Origin: Hyphomicrobiales bacterium
GTDB lineage: Bacteria > Pseudomonadota > Alphaproteobacteria > Rhizobiales > Rhizobiaceae
Direction of reading: 5' to 3'
NCBI GenBank assembly: GCA_900471605.1
Contig: UCEY01000040.1
Location: forward strand, 29,643 to 75,586
Length of the DNA stretch: 45,944 nucleotides
This document shows positions 7,296-14,559 of the stretch, one piece after another; the first letter of the stretch is position 1, and each line of letters starts with the position of its first letter. A program made the position numbers and the translations under genes. The notes beneath the pieces were generated by a model. That model was not told the origin of the DNA, searched no databases, and saw nothing but the letters and a program-made list of their open reading frames with translations.

Positions 7296-8492
7296 TTATT
7301 CGGCGGGGCAGGAGAGGGCGGAAGCGTCGCCTGTGACAGCCTCGCGCCTGTCCAGCCGGATGGCGAAGAGGGCGACGGCAAGTGCGGCAAGCGGCACCAG
7401 GCCGGCGACCAGCGTGACCGAGCCGAGACCCGGGCCATGGTCGATGACCATGCCGCCCAGCCACGCGCCGATCGCATTGCCGAGGTTGAAGGCGGCGATG
7501 TTGAAGGAGGAAGCGAGACCCTGGCCCGCCCCTTCCGCCTTCTGCAGCACCCACATCTGCAGCGGCGAGACGGTGGCGAAGGCGGCTGCGCCGAACAGGC
7601 CGATGGCGATCACGGCAAGCACCGGCTGGTGGATCGCCGCCGTCATTGCCAGCAGCGCCACCGACAGGGCGACGAGGGATGCCACGATGGTCGGCACCAG
7701 ATGGCGGTCGGCCAGCCAGCCGCCGGCCAGGTTGCCGATCACCAGACCGCCGCCGAAGACGAGCAGGATCGGCGAGACGGCGGCTTCCGAAAAGCCGGTG
7801 ATCTGGGTCAGGATCGGCGCGATATAGGTGAAGCCCGCAAACACGCCGACCCAGCTGAGCACGGTGATCAGCAGCCCGAGCAGGACCGACCGACGGCCGA
7901 GTACCGCAAGCGCGCCCTGAGAGCTTTCCTCCTGATTGTCGGCCGCCTTGTCTTTCGGAACGAGGAGCGCGATCACGGCGAGAGCGACGATGCCGATCAG
8001 GGTGACGGCAAGGAAAGTCGAGCGCCAGCCATAGGCCTGGCCGAGCCAGGTGCCGAAGGGCACGCCCAGGATGTTGGCGACCGTCAGGCCCGTGAACATG
8101 ATGGCGATGGCGGATGCCTTTTTGTTCGGTGCGACGAGGCTGGTGGCGACCACCGAGCCGACGCCGAAGAACGATGCATGCGCGAAAGCGGTCAGCACTC
8201 GGGCGGCCATCAGCATCCAGTAATCGGGCGCCAGCGCACAGGCCAGATTGCCGACGGTGAACACCACCATCAGCGCCATGAGAAGCGTCTTGCGCGACCA
8301 TTTGCCGGCGATCGCGCCGAGAATGGGGGCGCCGACGACGACGCCGAGCGCGTAACCGGAAATGAGCAGGCCGGCCGCCGAGATCGACACGCCGAGATCG
8401 GCGCTGACATCGATCAGGAGACCCATGATGACGAATTCGGTAACCCCGATGCCGAAGGCACCGGCCGTCAGGGCGTAGAGAGCGAGAGGCAT
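7296..8492 (-). CDS. MFS exporter, DHA1 (AraJ-like) family
   Basis: This 398-aa protein is a 12-helix major facilitator of the drug:H+ antiporter-1 type. It opens with MPLALYALTAGAFGIGVTEF and carries the loop 2-3 motif GVVVGAPILGAIAGKWSRKT that defines MFS proteins. A charged central loop (KDKAADNQEESSQG) separates the two six-helix halves. The start at 8492 has GAGGACAAAGAC upstream. It heads an operon with two aldo/keto reductases and is divergent from a LysR regulator, the usual arrangement for an inducible efflux operon. The exported compound is unknown. Upstream in-frame codons reach 8675 but run through an intergenic repeat, so they are not used. Confidence 0.88.
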   Translation of the reverse strand: MPLALYALTAGAFGIGVTEFVIMGLLIDVSADLGVSISAAGLLISGYALGVVVGAPILGAIAGKWSRKTLLMALMVVFTVGNLACALAPDYWMLMAARVLTAFAHASFFGVGSVVATSLVAPNKKASAIAIMFTGLTVANILGVPFGTWLGQAYGWRSTFLAVTLIGIVALAVIALLVPKDKAADNQEESSQGALAVLGRRSVLLGLLITVLSWVGVFAGFTYIAPILTQITGFSEAAVSPILLVFGGGLVIGNLAGGWLADRHLVPTIVASLVALSVALLAMTAAIHQPVLAVIAIGLFGAAAFATVSPLQMWVLQKAEGAGQGLASSFNIAAFNLGNAIGAWLGGMVIDHGPGLGSVTLVAGLVPLAALAVALFAIRLDRREAVTGDASALSCPAE

Positions 8493-8628
8493 TGTCTTTG
8501 TCCTCGGGAGGAAGGAATTGAGTTTGATGCAGTGCAATATCTGCCCGGAGGACTTGCCTGTGTAGCGGCATAGGCGGATAATCATTTGTGAATTGAAGTC
8601 ACAGGTATTGGAGGCCGTGCTCGGGACA

Positions 8629-8671
8629 CCCCCCTCTGGCCTGCCGGCCATCTCCCCCTCAAGGGGGGAGA
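8629..8671. repeat. Palindromic intergenic repeat, copy 1 of an inverted pair
   Basis: This 43-base element starts CCCCCCTCTGGCCTGCC and ends AAGGGGGGAGA. It is found again, as an exact reverse complement, at 8777-8819. Each copy also has an internal stem (CTCCCCCT/AAGGGGGGAG). It is of the short rhizobial intergenic repeat type. It accounts for most of the 379-base gap between the MFS and LysR genes. Confidence 0.8.
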
Positions 8672-8776
8672 TCACAAGCGGTTCGACCTTCGTGCCCCAT
8701 CGCAGGACCTAGTCGCAGCAGGTCATCTATTGCGACGGAGGTCTATTGTTTGGGGAAGCCGATCCGGCCAGCCGAT

Positions 8777-8819
8777 TCTCCCCCCTTGAGGGGGAGATGG
8801 CCGGCAGGCCAGAGGGGGG
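8777..8819. repeat. Palindromic intergenic repeat, copy 2 (inverted)
   Basis: This is the exact reverse complement of 8629-8671, separated from it by 105 bases, so the two copies can form a large cruciform or hairpin. It ends 52 bases before the LysR start codon. Apart from the repeats and possible LysR sites that I could not define, the gap holds no gene. Confidence 0.8.
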
Positions 8820-8871
8820 CGGGAGCCACAGTGGTCGCGGTTTTGGGAATGGAAAGCGAGGATCGAAGACG

Positions 8872-9765
8872 ATGGACAACCGCGCCGGAGAAATGGAAGT
8901 TTTCGCCCTCGCCGCCGAGCTCAAGAGCTTTTCGGCCGCGGGCCGCAAGCTCAAACTCTCTCCCTCGGCGGTGAGCAAGCTCGTCACCCGCCTGGAAGAC
9001 CGGCTCGGAACCCGCCTCGTGGTCCGCTCCACCCGCATGCTGCAGCTGACGCCGGAGGGCGAGACCTATCTCGCCCGTGCCCGGCGCATTCTCGCCGAGA
9101 TCGCCGATACCGAGGAGATGGTCGCCGGCGGCGGGCGGACGCGGCCGCGCGGACCGCTGTCGATCAACGCTTCGGTCGGTTTCGGCGAGCGCTATATCCT
9201 GCCGCTGACCTGCGAGTTCCAGCAGCTTTTCCCGGATGTGCAGCTCGATATCACGCTGACCGACGATACTGTGGATCTCATCCGCGAACGGGTCGATATC
9301 GCCATCCGTCACGGGCCGATGCGCAACTCGTCGCTGATGGCGCGAAAACTCGGCGAGAGCCGCCAGGTGGTGATTGCCTCGCCGGGTTACCTGGAGCGTC
9401 ACGGCGTGCCGAACAGCCCGGCCGAGCTCATTCATCACAACTGCATCAATTTCAATTTCCGGCGGTCGGTCGAAGGCTGGCCTTTTCGCGATCCGCAAAC
9501 GGGCAAGCGCGAACTGCTGCCGGTGTCTGGAAGCCTGAAGGCGAGCAGCGGCTCGATCATCCGGCAGTTCTGCCTGGACCATCTCGGTATCGGCCGCGTC
9601 GGGCGTTTCCATGTGGAGCCGGATATCGTCGCCGGCCGGCTCTTGCCCGTGCTCGAGGATTTCAATCCGGAAGACATCGAGGAAATCCACGCCGTTTATG
9701 CCGGTCACGAACACCTGGCGGTGCGCATCCGCACCTATATCGATTTCCTTGCGGCCCGGCTTTAG
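8872..9765 (+). CDS. LysR-family transcriptional regulator
   Basis: This 297-aa protein has the N-terminal winged helix-turn-helix (FALAAELKSFSAAGRKLKLSPSAVSKLVTRLE) typical of LysR regulators, and then a periplasmic-binding-protein-like effector domain that starts at about residue 90 with GPLSINASVGFGERYILP. The spacing of the TPEGE motif is normal. It is divergent from the MFS/aldo-keto reductase operon, and LysR proteins usually activate such a neighbour in response to a ligand while repressing themselves. ATG 8872 is used because the HTH starts a few residues later; in-frame codons before it cross the repeat at 8777-8819. The effector is unknown. Confidence 0.9.
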   Translation: MDNRAGEMEVFALAAELKSFSAAGRKLKLSPSAVSKLVTRLEDRLGTRLVVRSTRMLQLTPEGETYLARARRILAEIADTEEMVAGGGRTRPRGPLSINASVGFGERYILPLTCEFQQLFPDVQLDITLTDDTVDLIRERVDIAIRHGPMRNSSLMARKLGESRQVVIASPGYLERHGVPNSPAELIHHNCINFNFRRSVEGWPFRDPQTGKRELLPVSGSLKASSGSIIRQFCLDHLGIGRVGRFHVEPDIVAGRLLPVLEDFNPEDIEEIHAVYAGHEHLAVRIRTYIDFLAARL

Positions 9766-9875
9766 CACGTTTTCCTGATCAAGTTGGTCGTGAAACGTGT
9801 CTTCGCGGCCACAGTTTTGCCTTGCATTGGTCAAGTTTGCCACCCACATCGGCGGGATTAGGAGAATCTATTCCC

Positions 9876-10211
9876 ATGAGTGACCAGCTGAATGAAATCA
9901 TCGCCCGCATTCGGGCGGAGGTGACTGCCGGTTCGGCCGAACGCGCGCATGTCGTCATGTCGATGGAAGACCTGCGGCTGCTTGTCCAGAGCTTCGAAAT
10001 CCTCAATTCCGAAAAGGCGGAGCTGCGCCGCAGGGCAGAACTTCATGCCGACGTCATCGAGGCGGTGACGGTCTTCATGGAGGCCTATCGCGACAAGTAC
10101 AAGAACTACGGCAGCGGCGGCATACGTCCGAGTGCGGTCCTGCGCCATGAGGTGTGGCGGGTCTATGCTGCCATGCGCGGTCTGCCGATCGCCAATGACA
10201 GCATGTTCTGA
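9876..10211 (+). CDS. Small helical hypothetical protein
   Basis: This 111-aa soluble protein is not recognised. It is predicted to be mostly helical, with a charged segment of coiled-coil character in the middle (SFEILNSEKAELRRRAELHADVIEAV) and a tail containing FMEAYRDKYKNYGSGG and LRHEVWRVYAAMRG. ATG 9876 has TAGGAGAATC upstream; the frame remains open back to 9822 without a ribosome-binding site. It stands alone between the LysR gene and a convergent glutathione S-transferase gene. No motif suggests a function. Confidence 0.7.
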   Translation: MSDQLNEIIARIRAEVTAGSAERAHVVMSMEDLRLLVQSFEILNSEKAELRRRAELHADVIEAVTVFMEAYRDKYKNYGSGGIRPSAVLRHEVWRVYAAMRGLPIANDSMF

Positions 10212-10239
10212 GGGCCTGCGGCCCCTCCGGTAACCGGCC

Positions 10240-10899
10240 TCAGTCCCGGTCCGGTGCGCCGAGCGGGAAGAGCGGCCGATAGGGCCTGGCCTCGTCCACC
10301 GCACGCGCAAACGACGGCCGGGCGAGCAGCCGGCTGCGATAGGCCCGCACATGCGCGAACTGTTCGCCGATCGGATGCGTCCAGTCCGCATAAAAGAGGG
10401 CAGGGGCCGCCGCGCAGTCCGCAAGGCTGAATGCCGCACCCGCCGCCCATTGCCGCTCCGCCATCCGCTCGTTCAGCCATCCATAGGCCGCGTCCAGCAT
10501 GCCGCGTGCTTCCTCAACGCCGTAGGGGTCGCGGTTCTCTTCCGGCCGGATGGCGTTGAACACCACCTTCTGCTGCGGGGTGGAAATATAGTTGTCGAAG
10601 AACCGGTCCATCATCCTGACGTCGAGCGCCGCATCGGCCTCGTCGGGGATCAGCTTCACCGGGCCGGGATAATGGATGCCCAGATATTCGATGATGATCG
10701 TCGCCTCGAAAATCCGCTTCTCTCCGTCGATCAGGATCGGAAAACGCTTGACCGGCCACATGCTGCAGAGATCCTGATAGGCCGAAGGATCCTCCGGCCC
10801 GAGCATGCGAGTGTCGAAGGGGGTGTCGTTTTCGTAAAGCGCGGTCAGCACTTTCTGGCAGTAGGACGAGAACGGATGTGAATAAAGCACCGGACGCAT
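10240..10899 (-). CDS. Glutathione S-transferase family protein
   Basis: This 219-aa protein has an N-terminal thioredoxin-fold GST domain. YSHPFSSYCQKVLTALYE carries the candidate catalytic Ser/Cys at 11-14, and VKRFPILIDGEKRIFEATIIIEYL carries the cis-Pro and the Glu-Ala-Thr glutathione-binding pair. A helical C-terminal domain follows, with the conserved SLADCAAAPALFY segment. It would conjugate or reduce substrates with glutathione in the cytoplasm. It may work alongside the ChaC-type glutathione-degrading enzyme encoded just upstream on the same strand, although 116 bases with inverted repeats separate them. The start codon overlaps no alternative. Confidence 0.88.
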   Translation of the reverse strand: MRPVLYSHPFSSYCQKVLTALYENDTPFDTRMLGPEDPSAYQDLCSMWPVKRFPILIDGEKRIFEATIIIEYLGIHYPGPVKLIPDEADAALDVRMMDRFFDNYISTPQQKVVFNAIRPEENRDPYGVEEARGMLDAAYGWLNERMAERQWAAGAAFSLADCAAAPALFYADWTHPIGEQFAHVRAYRSRLLARPSFARAVDEARPYRPLFPLGAPDRD

Positions 10900-10912
10900 A
10901 GCGGCCTCCCAT

Positions 10913-10974
10913 AACCGATTGCAAATCGAAACTGGTTTATGGGTAGTCTATCTGATTGTCTTTTGCAACCGGTT
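10913..10974 (-). promoter_or_regulatory. Inverted-repeat operator region upstream of the GST gene
   Basis: AACCGATTGCAAA (10913-10925) is mirrored by TTTGCAACCGGTT (10962-10974) with one mismatch, 36 bases apart. Between them lies CGATT-GCA-AATCG (10916-10928), a perfect palindrome overlapping the first arm, and AAACTGGTTT (10929-10938), which matches half-sites of HxlR-type regulators. The cluster sits within 75 bases of the GST start codon. No regulator gene is adjacent. Confidence 0.5.
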
Positions 10975-11015
10975 TTGTGGAGGGCATGACTTCGATATTT
11001 TGTGCCGTGCCCGCC

Positions 11016-11738
11016 TCACGCCTCCGCGCCGACCTTCTCCCGCACATGCATCGCCCTGATCTCGTTTGCCACCATTTCCTGCAGCCGCCAGAGGTTGCGG
11101 TCGTGGATGCCGAATTCGGCGAGATGCACGACGGTGTTGTAGAGATATTCGGCGCAGGATCCCCGATGCCCGCAGGCGCGCGCCAAAACTTTCGCCACCT
11201 CGTCGAGCGGCAGCAGCGGCCGGACGATGCGCTTGCTGGTGCCCCCGACCCAGAAGGTCAGCGCCCGGATGGTTTCGCCGCCCTGGGTGCGCACCGGCAG
11301 CCAGCGGAACGAAGTCAGGCTGTCGCGATGGCTGACCTCGCGGCGCAGCGCCTTTTCGATCTGGACGCGTTTTTCCTCGTCGGCCACCTGGTAGATCACA
11401 CCGTCGCAGCGGCCCCCGCGCGACAGCATCATCATCAGCCCCGGCTGTGCCGGCGAGCCGCGGCCACGCTCGATCCGCAGCGAAAAGGAACGATGCCAGC
11501 CGAAGGCCGCGGCCCGCTGGCAGGCGATCGAATCGAAGCCCGGTTTCCAGATCAGCGAGCCATAGGCGAAGATCCACAGCGGCTCCTCGCCGATTTCCGC
11601 AAACAGCCGGTCGGCGATCCGGATATAGTCGTCGTCGGTCAGCGGCTCCCAGGTGGCCGGCGGGCCGGGGTCGATCTCCTCGCGGAAGCAGAGGTCGACC
11701 AGGTCCTGCGTCAGCGACAATGTGGAAGGTTTCGGCAT
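11016..11738 (-). CDS. Gamma-glutamylcyclotransferase (ChaC family)
   Basis: This 240-aa enzyme is of the ChaC type, which cleaves glutathione to 5-oxoproline and Cys-Gly. The substrate-binding YGSL motif is clear in WIFAYGSLIWKPGFD. It is followed by the ChaC-specific GWHRSFSL, RGSPAQPGLMMML and CDGVIYQV stretches. An N-terminal extension of about 50 residues precedes the fold. The start at 11738 (MPKPSTL) is preferred because the residues further upstream are low-complexity, but its ribosome-binding site is weak. An alternative ATG at 11798 exists. Its proximity to a GST suggests control of glutathione pools. Confidence 0.88.
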   Translation of the reverse strand: MPKPSTLSLTQDLVDLCFREEIDPGPPATWEPLTDDDYIRIADRLFAEIGEEPLWIFAYGSLIWKPGFDSIACQRAAAFGWHRSFSLRIERGRGSPAQPGLMMMLSRGGRCDGVIYQVADEEKRVQIEKALRREVSHRDSLTSFRWLPVRTQGGETIRALTFWVGGTSKRIVRPLLPLDEVAKVLARACGHRGSCAEYLYNTVVHLAEFGIHDRNLWRLQEMVANEIRAMHVREKVGAEA

Positions 11739-11989
11739 GGCTTCGGGCGGCTTTTCGGGCGGACGACGAAAATAGCAGGGGGAAGAGTGCAGACGCATTG
11801 GAGCCGAGTCAACCCGTTTTCCCGCCGTTTCCGGGCGGTGTCCCTGTCCGGGATCGGCCGTTTTGCTGCCCCTCGACCACCGATTTGCTGCATTGCCGCA
11901 CGGGTGCCCAGATGTTTTGCTCGAAGGGATCACGGAATGTTTCCGGCTGGAAAGATTCTCGATGAGTGAAAAGTGGAGTTTCTCGACTG

Positions 11990-12136
11990 ATGCGTTGGCT
12001 TTTTATCGCAGTGCTGGTGATCCTGGTTGGTTGTGTATTGAGCATCATCTGGATGAACGATTCCGGTCTTGGCCGGATAGAGGTCACGCAGCCTCAGCCG
12101 CAAAACCCGCTGGCGCCGCCCCCGGGCACGCCCTGA
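11990..12136 (+). CDS. Small single-helix membrane protein or lipoprotein, 48 aa
   Basis: This short gene lies between two minus-strand genes. It begins MRWLFIAVLVILVGC, a basic start followed by a strongly hydrophobic helix whose LVGC matches a lipobox, then VLSIIWMNDSG and a proline-rich tail (PQPQNPLAPPPGTP). GGAG lies 12 bases before the ATG. It may be lipidated at Cys15 or may simply be a membrane anchor, because hydrophobic residues continue past the cysteine. The family is unknown. The amino acid pattern is convincing for a real small protein, but there is no homology evidence. Confidence 0.55.
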   Translation: MRWLFIAVLVILVGCVLSIIWMNDSGLGRIEVTQPQPQNPLAPPPGTP

Positions 12137-12161
12137 GGCCGCCCGACACGCACTCGAGACG

Positions 12162-12932
12162 TCAGGCCCTCACGGCGACGATGAAGAGCCGGGGGAAACG
12201 CAACAGCACCCGTCCGTCCGCCATCGGCCGATAGGCCCCGGCGATGCGGGCCGTGTAATCCGCAGTGAACGCCGCCGCATGTTCCGGGCCGGCGGCGTCG
12301 AGATAGGGCCGCAGCCCGGTGGCCTTGACCCATTCGACGATCGCGGGCGCATCCGCCAGCGGATGGTAATAGACCGTGTGCCAGACCTCGACGCGCGCCG
12401 ATTTCGGCATCAGCCGGTCAAAATAGCCGGCCGGCGGCGGCAGCACCGGGCGGCGTACCCTGCCGCCCGCAAAGGCGGCCTTCCACGGCCCCGCGGCGCC
12501 CGTCTCCTCCATCAGGGTGTGGCTCGGCTCCGCAAGATTGTCCGGCATCTGCACCGCCAGCACCCCGCCGGGCTTGAGGTGGTCCATCAGCCGGGCAAGC
12601 ACCGAAATATGGTCCGGCACCCATTGGAAGACCGCATTGGCATATAGCAGGTCGGCCGGCTGTTCCGGCGCCCAGCTGTTGAGATCAGCCTTGACGAATT
12701 TCATTCCGGGCAGGCGCCTGGCCGCCGCCGCCAGCATGTTGTCGTCGCTGTCGAGGCCGCAGACATTGGCCGCCCCGAAACGTTCGGCGATCAGTTCGGT
12801 GGAATTGCCCGGACCGCAGCCGAGGTCATAGGCGCGCTCCGCCGAGCCGAGCGGTACCTGTGCCAGAAGATCGCGCGCCGGCCGCGTCCGCTCGTCCTCG
12901 AATTTCACATATTGCTCCGCCGACCACGCCAT
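12162..12932 (-). CDS. tam: Trans-aconitate 2-methyltransferase
   Basis: This 256-aa S-adenosylmethionine-dependent methyltransferase closely follows the Tam family. It opens MAWSAEQYVKFEDERTRPARDLL, then has motif I AYDLGCGPGNSTELI at about 35-49, GLDSDDNMLAAA, and ANAVFQWVPDH, all characteristic of trans-aconitate methyltransferase. Tam methylates trans-aconitate, a spontaneous isomer of the citric-acid-cycle intermediate that inhibits aconitase. The length matches the E. coli enzyme. ATG 12932 is chosen as the start of the conserved sequence, with AGGGACGG upstream. It is divergent from the aminotransferase gene. Confidence 0.92.
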   Translation of the reverse strand: MAWSAEQYVKFEDERTRPARDLLAQVPLGSAERAYDLGCGPGNSTELIAERFGAANVCGLDSDDNMLAAAARRLPGMKFVKADLNSWAPEQPADLLYANAVFQWVPDHISVLARLMDHLKPGGVLAVQMPDNLAEPSHTLMEETGAAGPWKAAFAGGRVRRPVLPPPAGYFDRLMPKSARVEVWHTVYYHPLADAPAIVEWVKATGLRPYLDAAGPEHAAAFTADYTARIAGAYRPMADGRVLLRFPRLFIVAVRA

Positions 12933-13101
12933 CATTGCCGTCCCTGACTGTTGCCTCGCCAGAACATGGCACTCTCCCGTGACGGTCTCCATGGTCAAAA
13001 ATATCAATTTTTGTGATGATCCATTTCATATTATCGCTTGACCTCGGCGCGGGGGCCGGCCTTCACTCACCCCGCAATTTTGAAGCGTTAAGGAGATCGC
13101 C

Positions 13102-13986
13102 ATGCCCGTCAACACAGCCCCTCGCAGCACCACCTGGACATTTGTGGATGGCGAATGGCTCGAGGGCAATCCGAAGCTGATCGGCCCGACCTCGCATGCC
13201 ATGTGGCTCGGCTCCACCGTGTTCGACGGAGCCCGCTGGTTCGACGGCATCGCGCCGGACATCGACCTGCATTGCCAGCGCGTCAACCGTTCCGCGACGA
13301 ACATGGGCATGCAGCCGGTGATGCAGGCGGAAGAGATCGAGGCGCTCGCCTGGGAAGGCGTGAAGAAATTCGACGGCAAGACCGCGATCTACATCAAGCC
13401 GATGTACTGGTCCGAACACGGCATGCCCTACAGCGTCGTCACCGCCGATCCGGAATCGACCCGGTTCGCGCTCTGCCTGTTCGAGGCGCCGATGCATACC
13501 GCAAAACCCTCGTCGCTGACCGTTTCGCCATTCCGCCGCCCCAACCCCGAAGTGGCGATGACCGGCGCCAAGACCGGCAGCCTTTATCCCAATAGCGGCC
13601 GCATGATCATGGAGGCGCGGGGCCGCGGCTTCGACAACGCGCTCGCCCGCGACATGAACGGCAATGTCGCCGAGACCGCGTCCTCCAACATCTTCATGGT
13701 CAAGGACGGCGTGATCATGACGCCGATCGCCAACGGCACGTTCCTTGCCGGCATCACCCGCTCGCGCGTCATCGGCTTGCTTCGCCGCGGCGGTTTCGAC
13801 GTGCGCGAGACGACGCTGACCGTCGACGACTTCATGGACGCCGACGAGATCTTTACCTCCGGCAACTATTCCAAGATCGTGCCGGTCAACCGCTTCGAGG
13901 AACGCCAGCTCCAGGAAGGCCCGGTCGCCCGCAAGGCGCTGGAACTCTACATGGACTGGGCCCGCTCCCCCGGCGACGAGGCCTGA
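13102..13986 (+). CDS. ilvE: Class IV aminotransferase, branched-chain type
   Basis: This 294-aa pyridoxal-phosphate enzyme belongs to fold type IV. The cofactor lysine is probably Lys157 in MTGAKTGSLYPNSGR. The VAETASSNIFMVKDG stretch and the late TSGNYSKIVPVNRFE segment are typical of branched-chain amino acid aminotransferases. It catalyses reversible transamination of Leu, Ile and Val with 2-oxoglutarate, although D-amino-acid or other substrates are possible within this fold. A clear AAGGAG precedes ATG 13102. It is transcribed alone. Rhizobia often carry more than one such enzyme, so the gene symbol is tentative. Confidence 0.85.
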   Translation: MPVNTAPRSTTWTFVDGEWLEGNPKLIGPTSHAMWLGSTVFDGARWFDGIAPDIDLHCQRVNRSATNMGMQPVMQAEEIEALAWEGVKKFDGKTAIYIKPMYWSEHGMPYSVVTADPESTRFALCLFEAPMHTAKPSSLTVSPFRRPNPEVAMTGAKTGSLYPNSGRMIMEARGRGFDNALARDMNGNVAETASSNIFMVKDGVIMTPIANGTFLAGITRSRVIGLLRRGGFDVRETTLTVDDFMDADEIFTSGNYSKIVPVNRFEERQLQEGPVARKALELYMDWARSPGDEA

Positions 13987-13996
13987 GGGGCTCGGG

Positions 13997-14173
13997 TTAG
14001 ATGCCTGCGCTCGCCCGATACGGGAATCTTGAGAAGAGCTCCGGGACAGATCGCGCCGGGGCGGCCGTGAGACTTTGATCGAGCTCTATGCCCGTGCGGA
14101 TCGCCTCATTCCAGCCGATCCGCACGGCATCCTTGATGCCTACCCGATATCGCGCCCGATACTCCTTGTGGGG
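13997..14173 (-). pseudogene. Open, coding-like frame without a start after the 139-aa ORF
   Basis: Downstream of the 139-aa gene, in a different minus-strand frame, 58 codons remain open to a TAA at 13997-13999. They include GIKDAVRIGWNEAIRTG and then VPELFSRFPYRASAGI. The composition is protein-like, but there is no ATG and no ribosome-binding site. It overlaps the end of the 139-aa gene by 34 bases, so a frameshift there would fuse the two. It may be the displaced C-terminus of that gene or a remnant of an older gene. A perfect 12-bp inverted repeat (14092-14103 with 14116-14127) lies inside it. Confidence 0.25.
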
Positions 14174-14559
14174 TCATAGTCGAATACGTCGCTCCAATCG
14201 CCTTTCCTGTGGCGGTCGCGCATCATCTCGACCTTTTCCGTCAGATCTCTCTCGAATTCGCGAAGCCGCCCGGCTTCGGCCTCCCGCTTTTCGGCGGCCA
14301 TGCGACGCGCATTCTGCTCCGCCATGCCCTCAACAGCCGAGGCCAAAGAGAACGCGTTGACGATAGCCAGAAGGAACCCATTGGAGGCAATCGCCGGATT
14401 AGACATTGCGGCAGCCCCTGCGGCCACGGTCGCATTTGCGCCCAGCCGCAGTATGTCCTCTTTACGCTCGGCATGGATCCTGGCTTCAGCCTCATAGTCC
14501 TCTGCAGACTTGGTGGGCGGTCTCAGCCAGTCTTGTTCCATATAGACAAAGGCCGTCAT
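14140..14559 (-). CDS. Uncharacterised protein with hydrophobic core and coiled coil
   Basis: This 139-aa protein is not recognised. After a charged N-terminus (residues 1-36) it has an Ala/Gly/Ser-rich hydrophobic stretch at about 39-79 (ANATVAAGAAAMSNPAIAS, then FLLAIVNAFSLASAV) that could form one or two membrane helices. A highly charged helix follows at 80-118. Its ATG overlaps the stop of the upstream 409-aa gene as ATGA (14556-14559), which implies translational coupling and joint function. The layout suits a membrane-inserting partner, such as a holin-like or pore-forming subunit, but that is only inference. Confidence 0.65.
   Translation of the reverse strand: MTAFVYMEQDWLRPPTKSAEDYEAEARIHAERKEDILRLGANATVAAGAAAMSNPAIASNGFLLAIVNAFSLASAVEGMAEQNARRMAAEKREAEAGRLREFERDLTEKVEMMRDRHRKGDWSDVFDYDPTRSIGRDIG

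Noticed and set aside
6202..8573. Long plus-strand open frames (6202-7827 and 7284-8573) antisense to the reductase and MFS genes.
   Set aside because: They are His/Gln/Arg/Asp-rich mirror frames of GC-rich minus-strand genes with clear domains, and they have no ribosome-binding sites or recognisable motifs.
8841..8974. Alternative starts for the LysR gene upstream of 8872.
   Set aside because: They would extend the protein through the intergenic repeat, while the DNA-binding domain begins directly after ATG 8872.
13155..13595. A plus-strand frame inside the aminotransferase gene.
   Set aside because: It is an overlapping shadow of a gene with all pyridoxal-phosphate motifs in the other frame.
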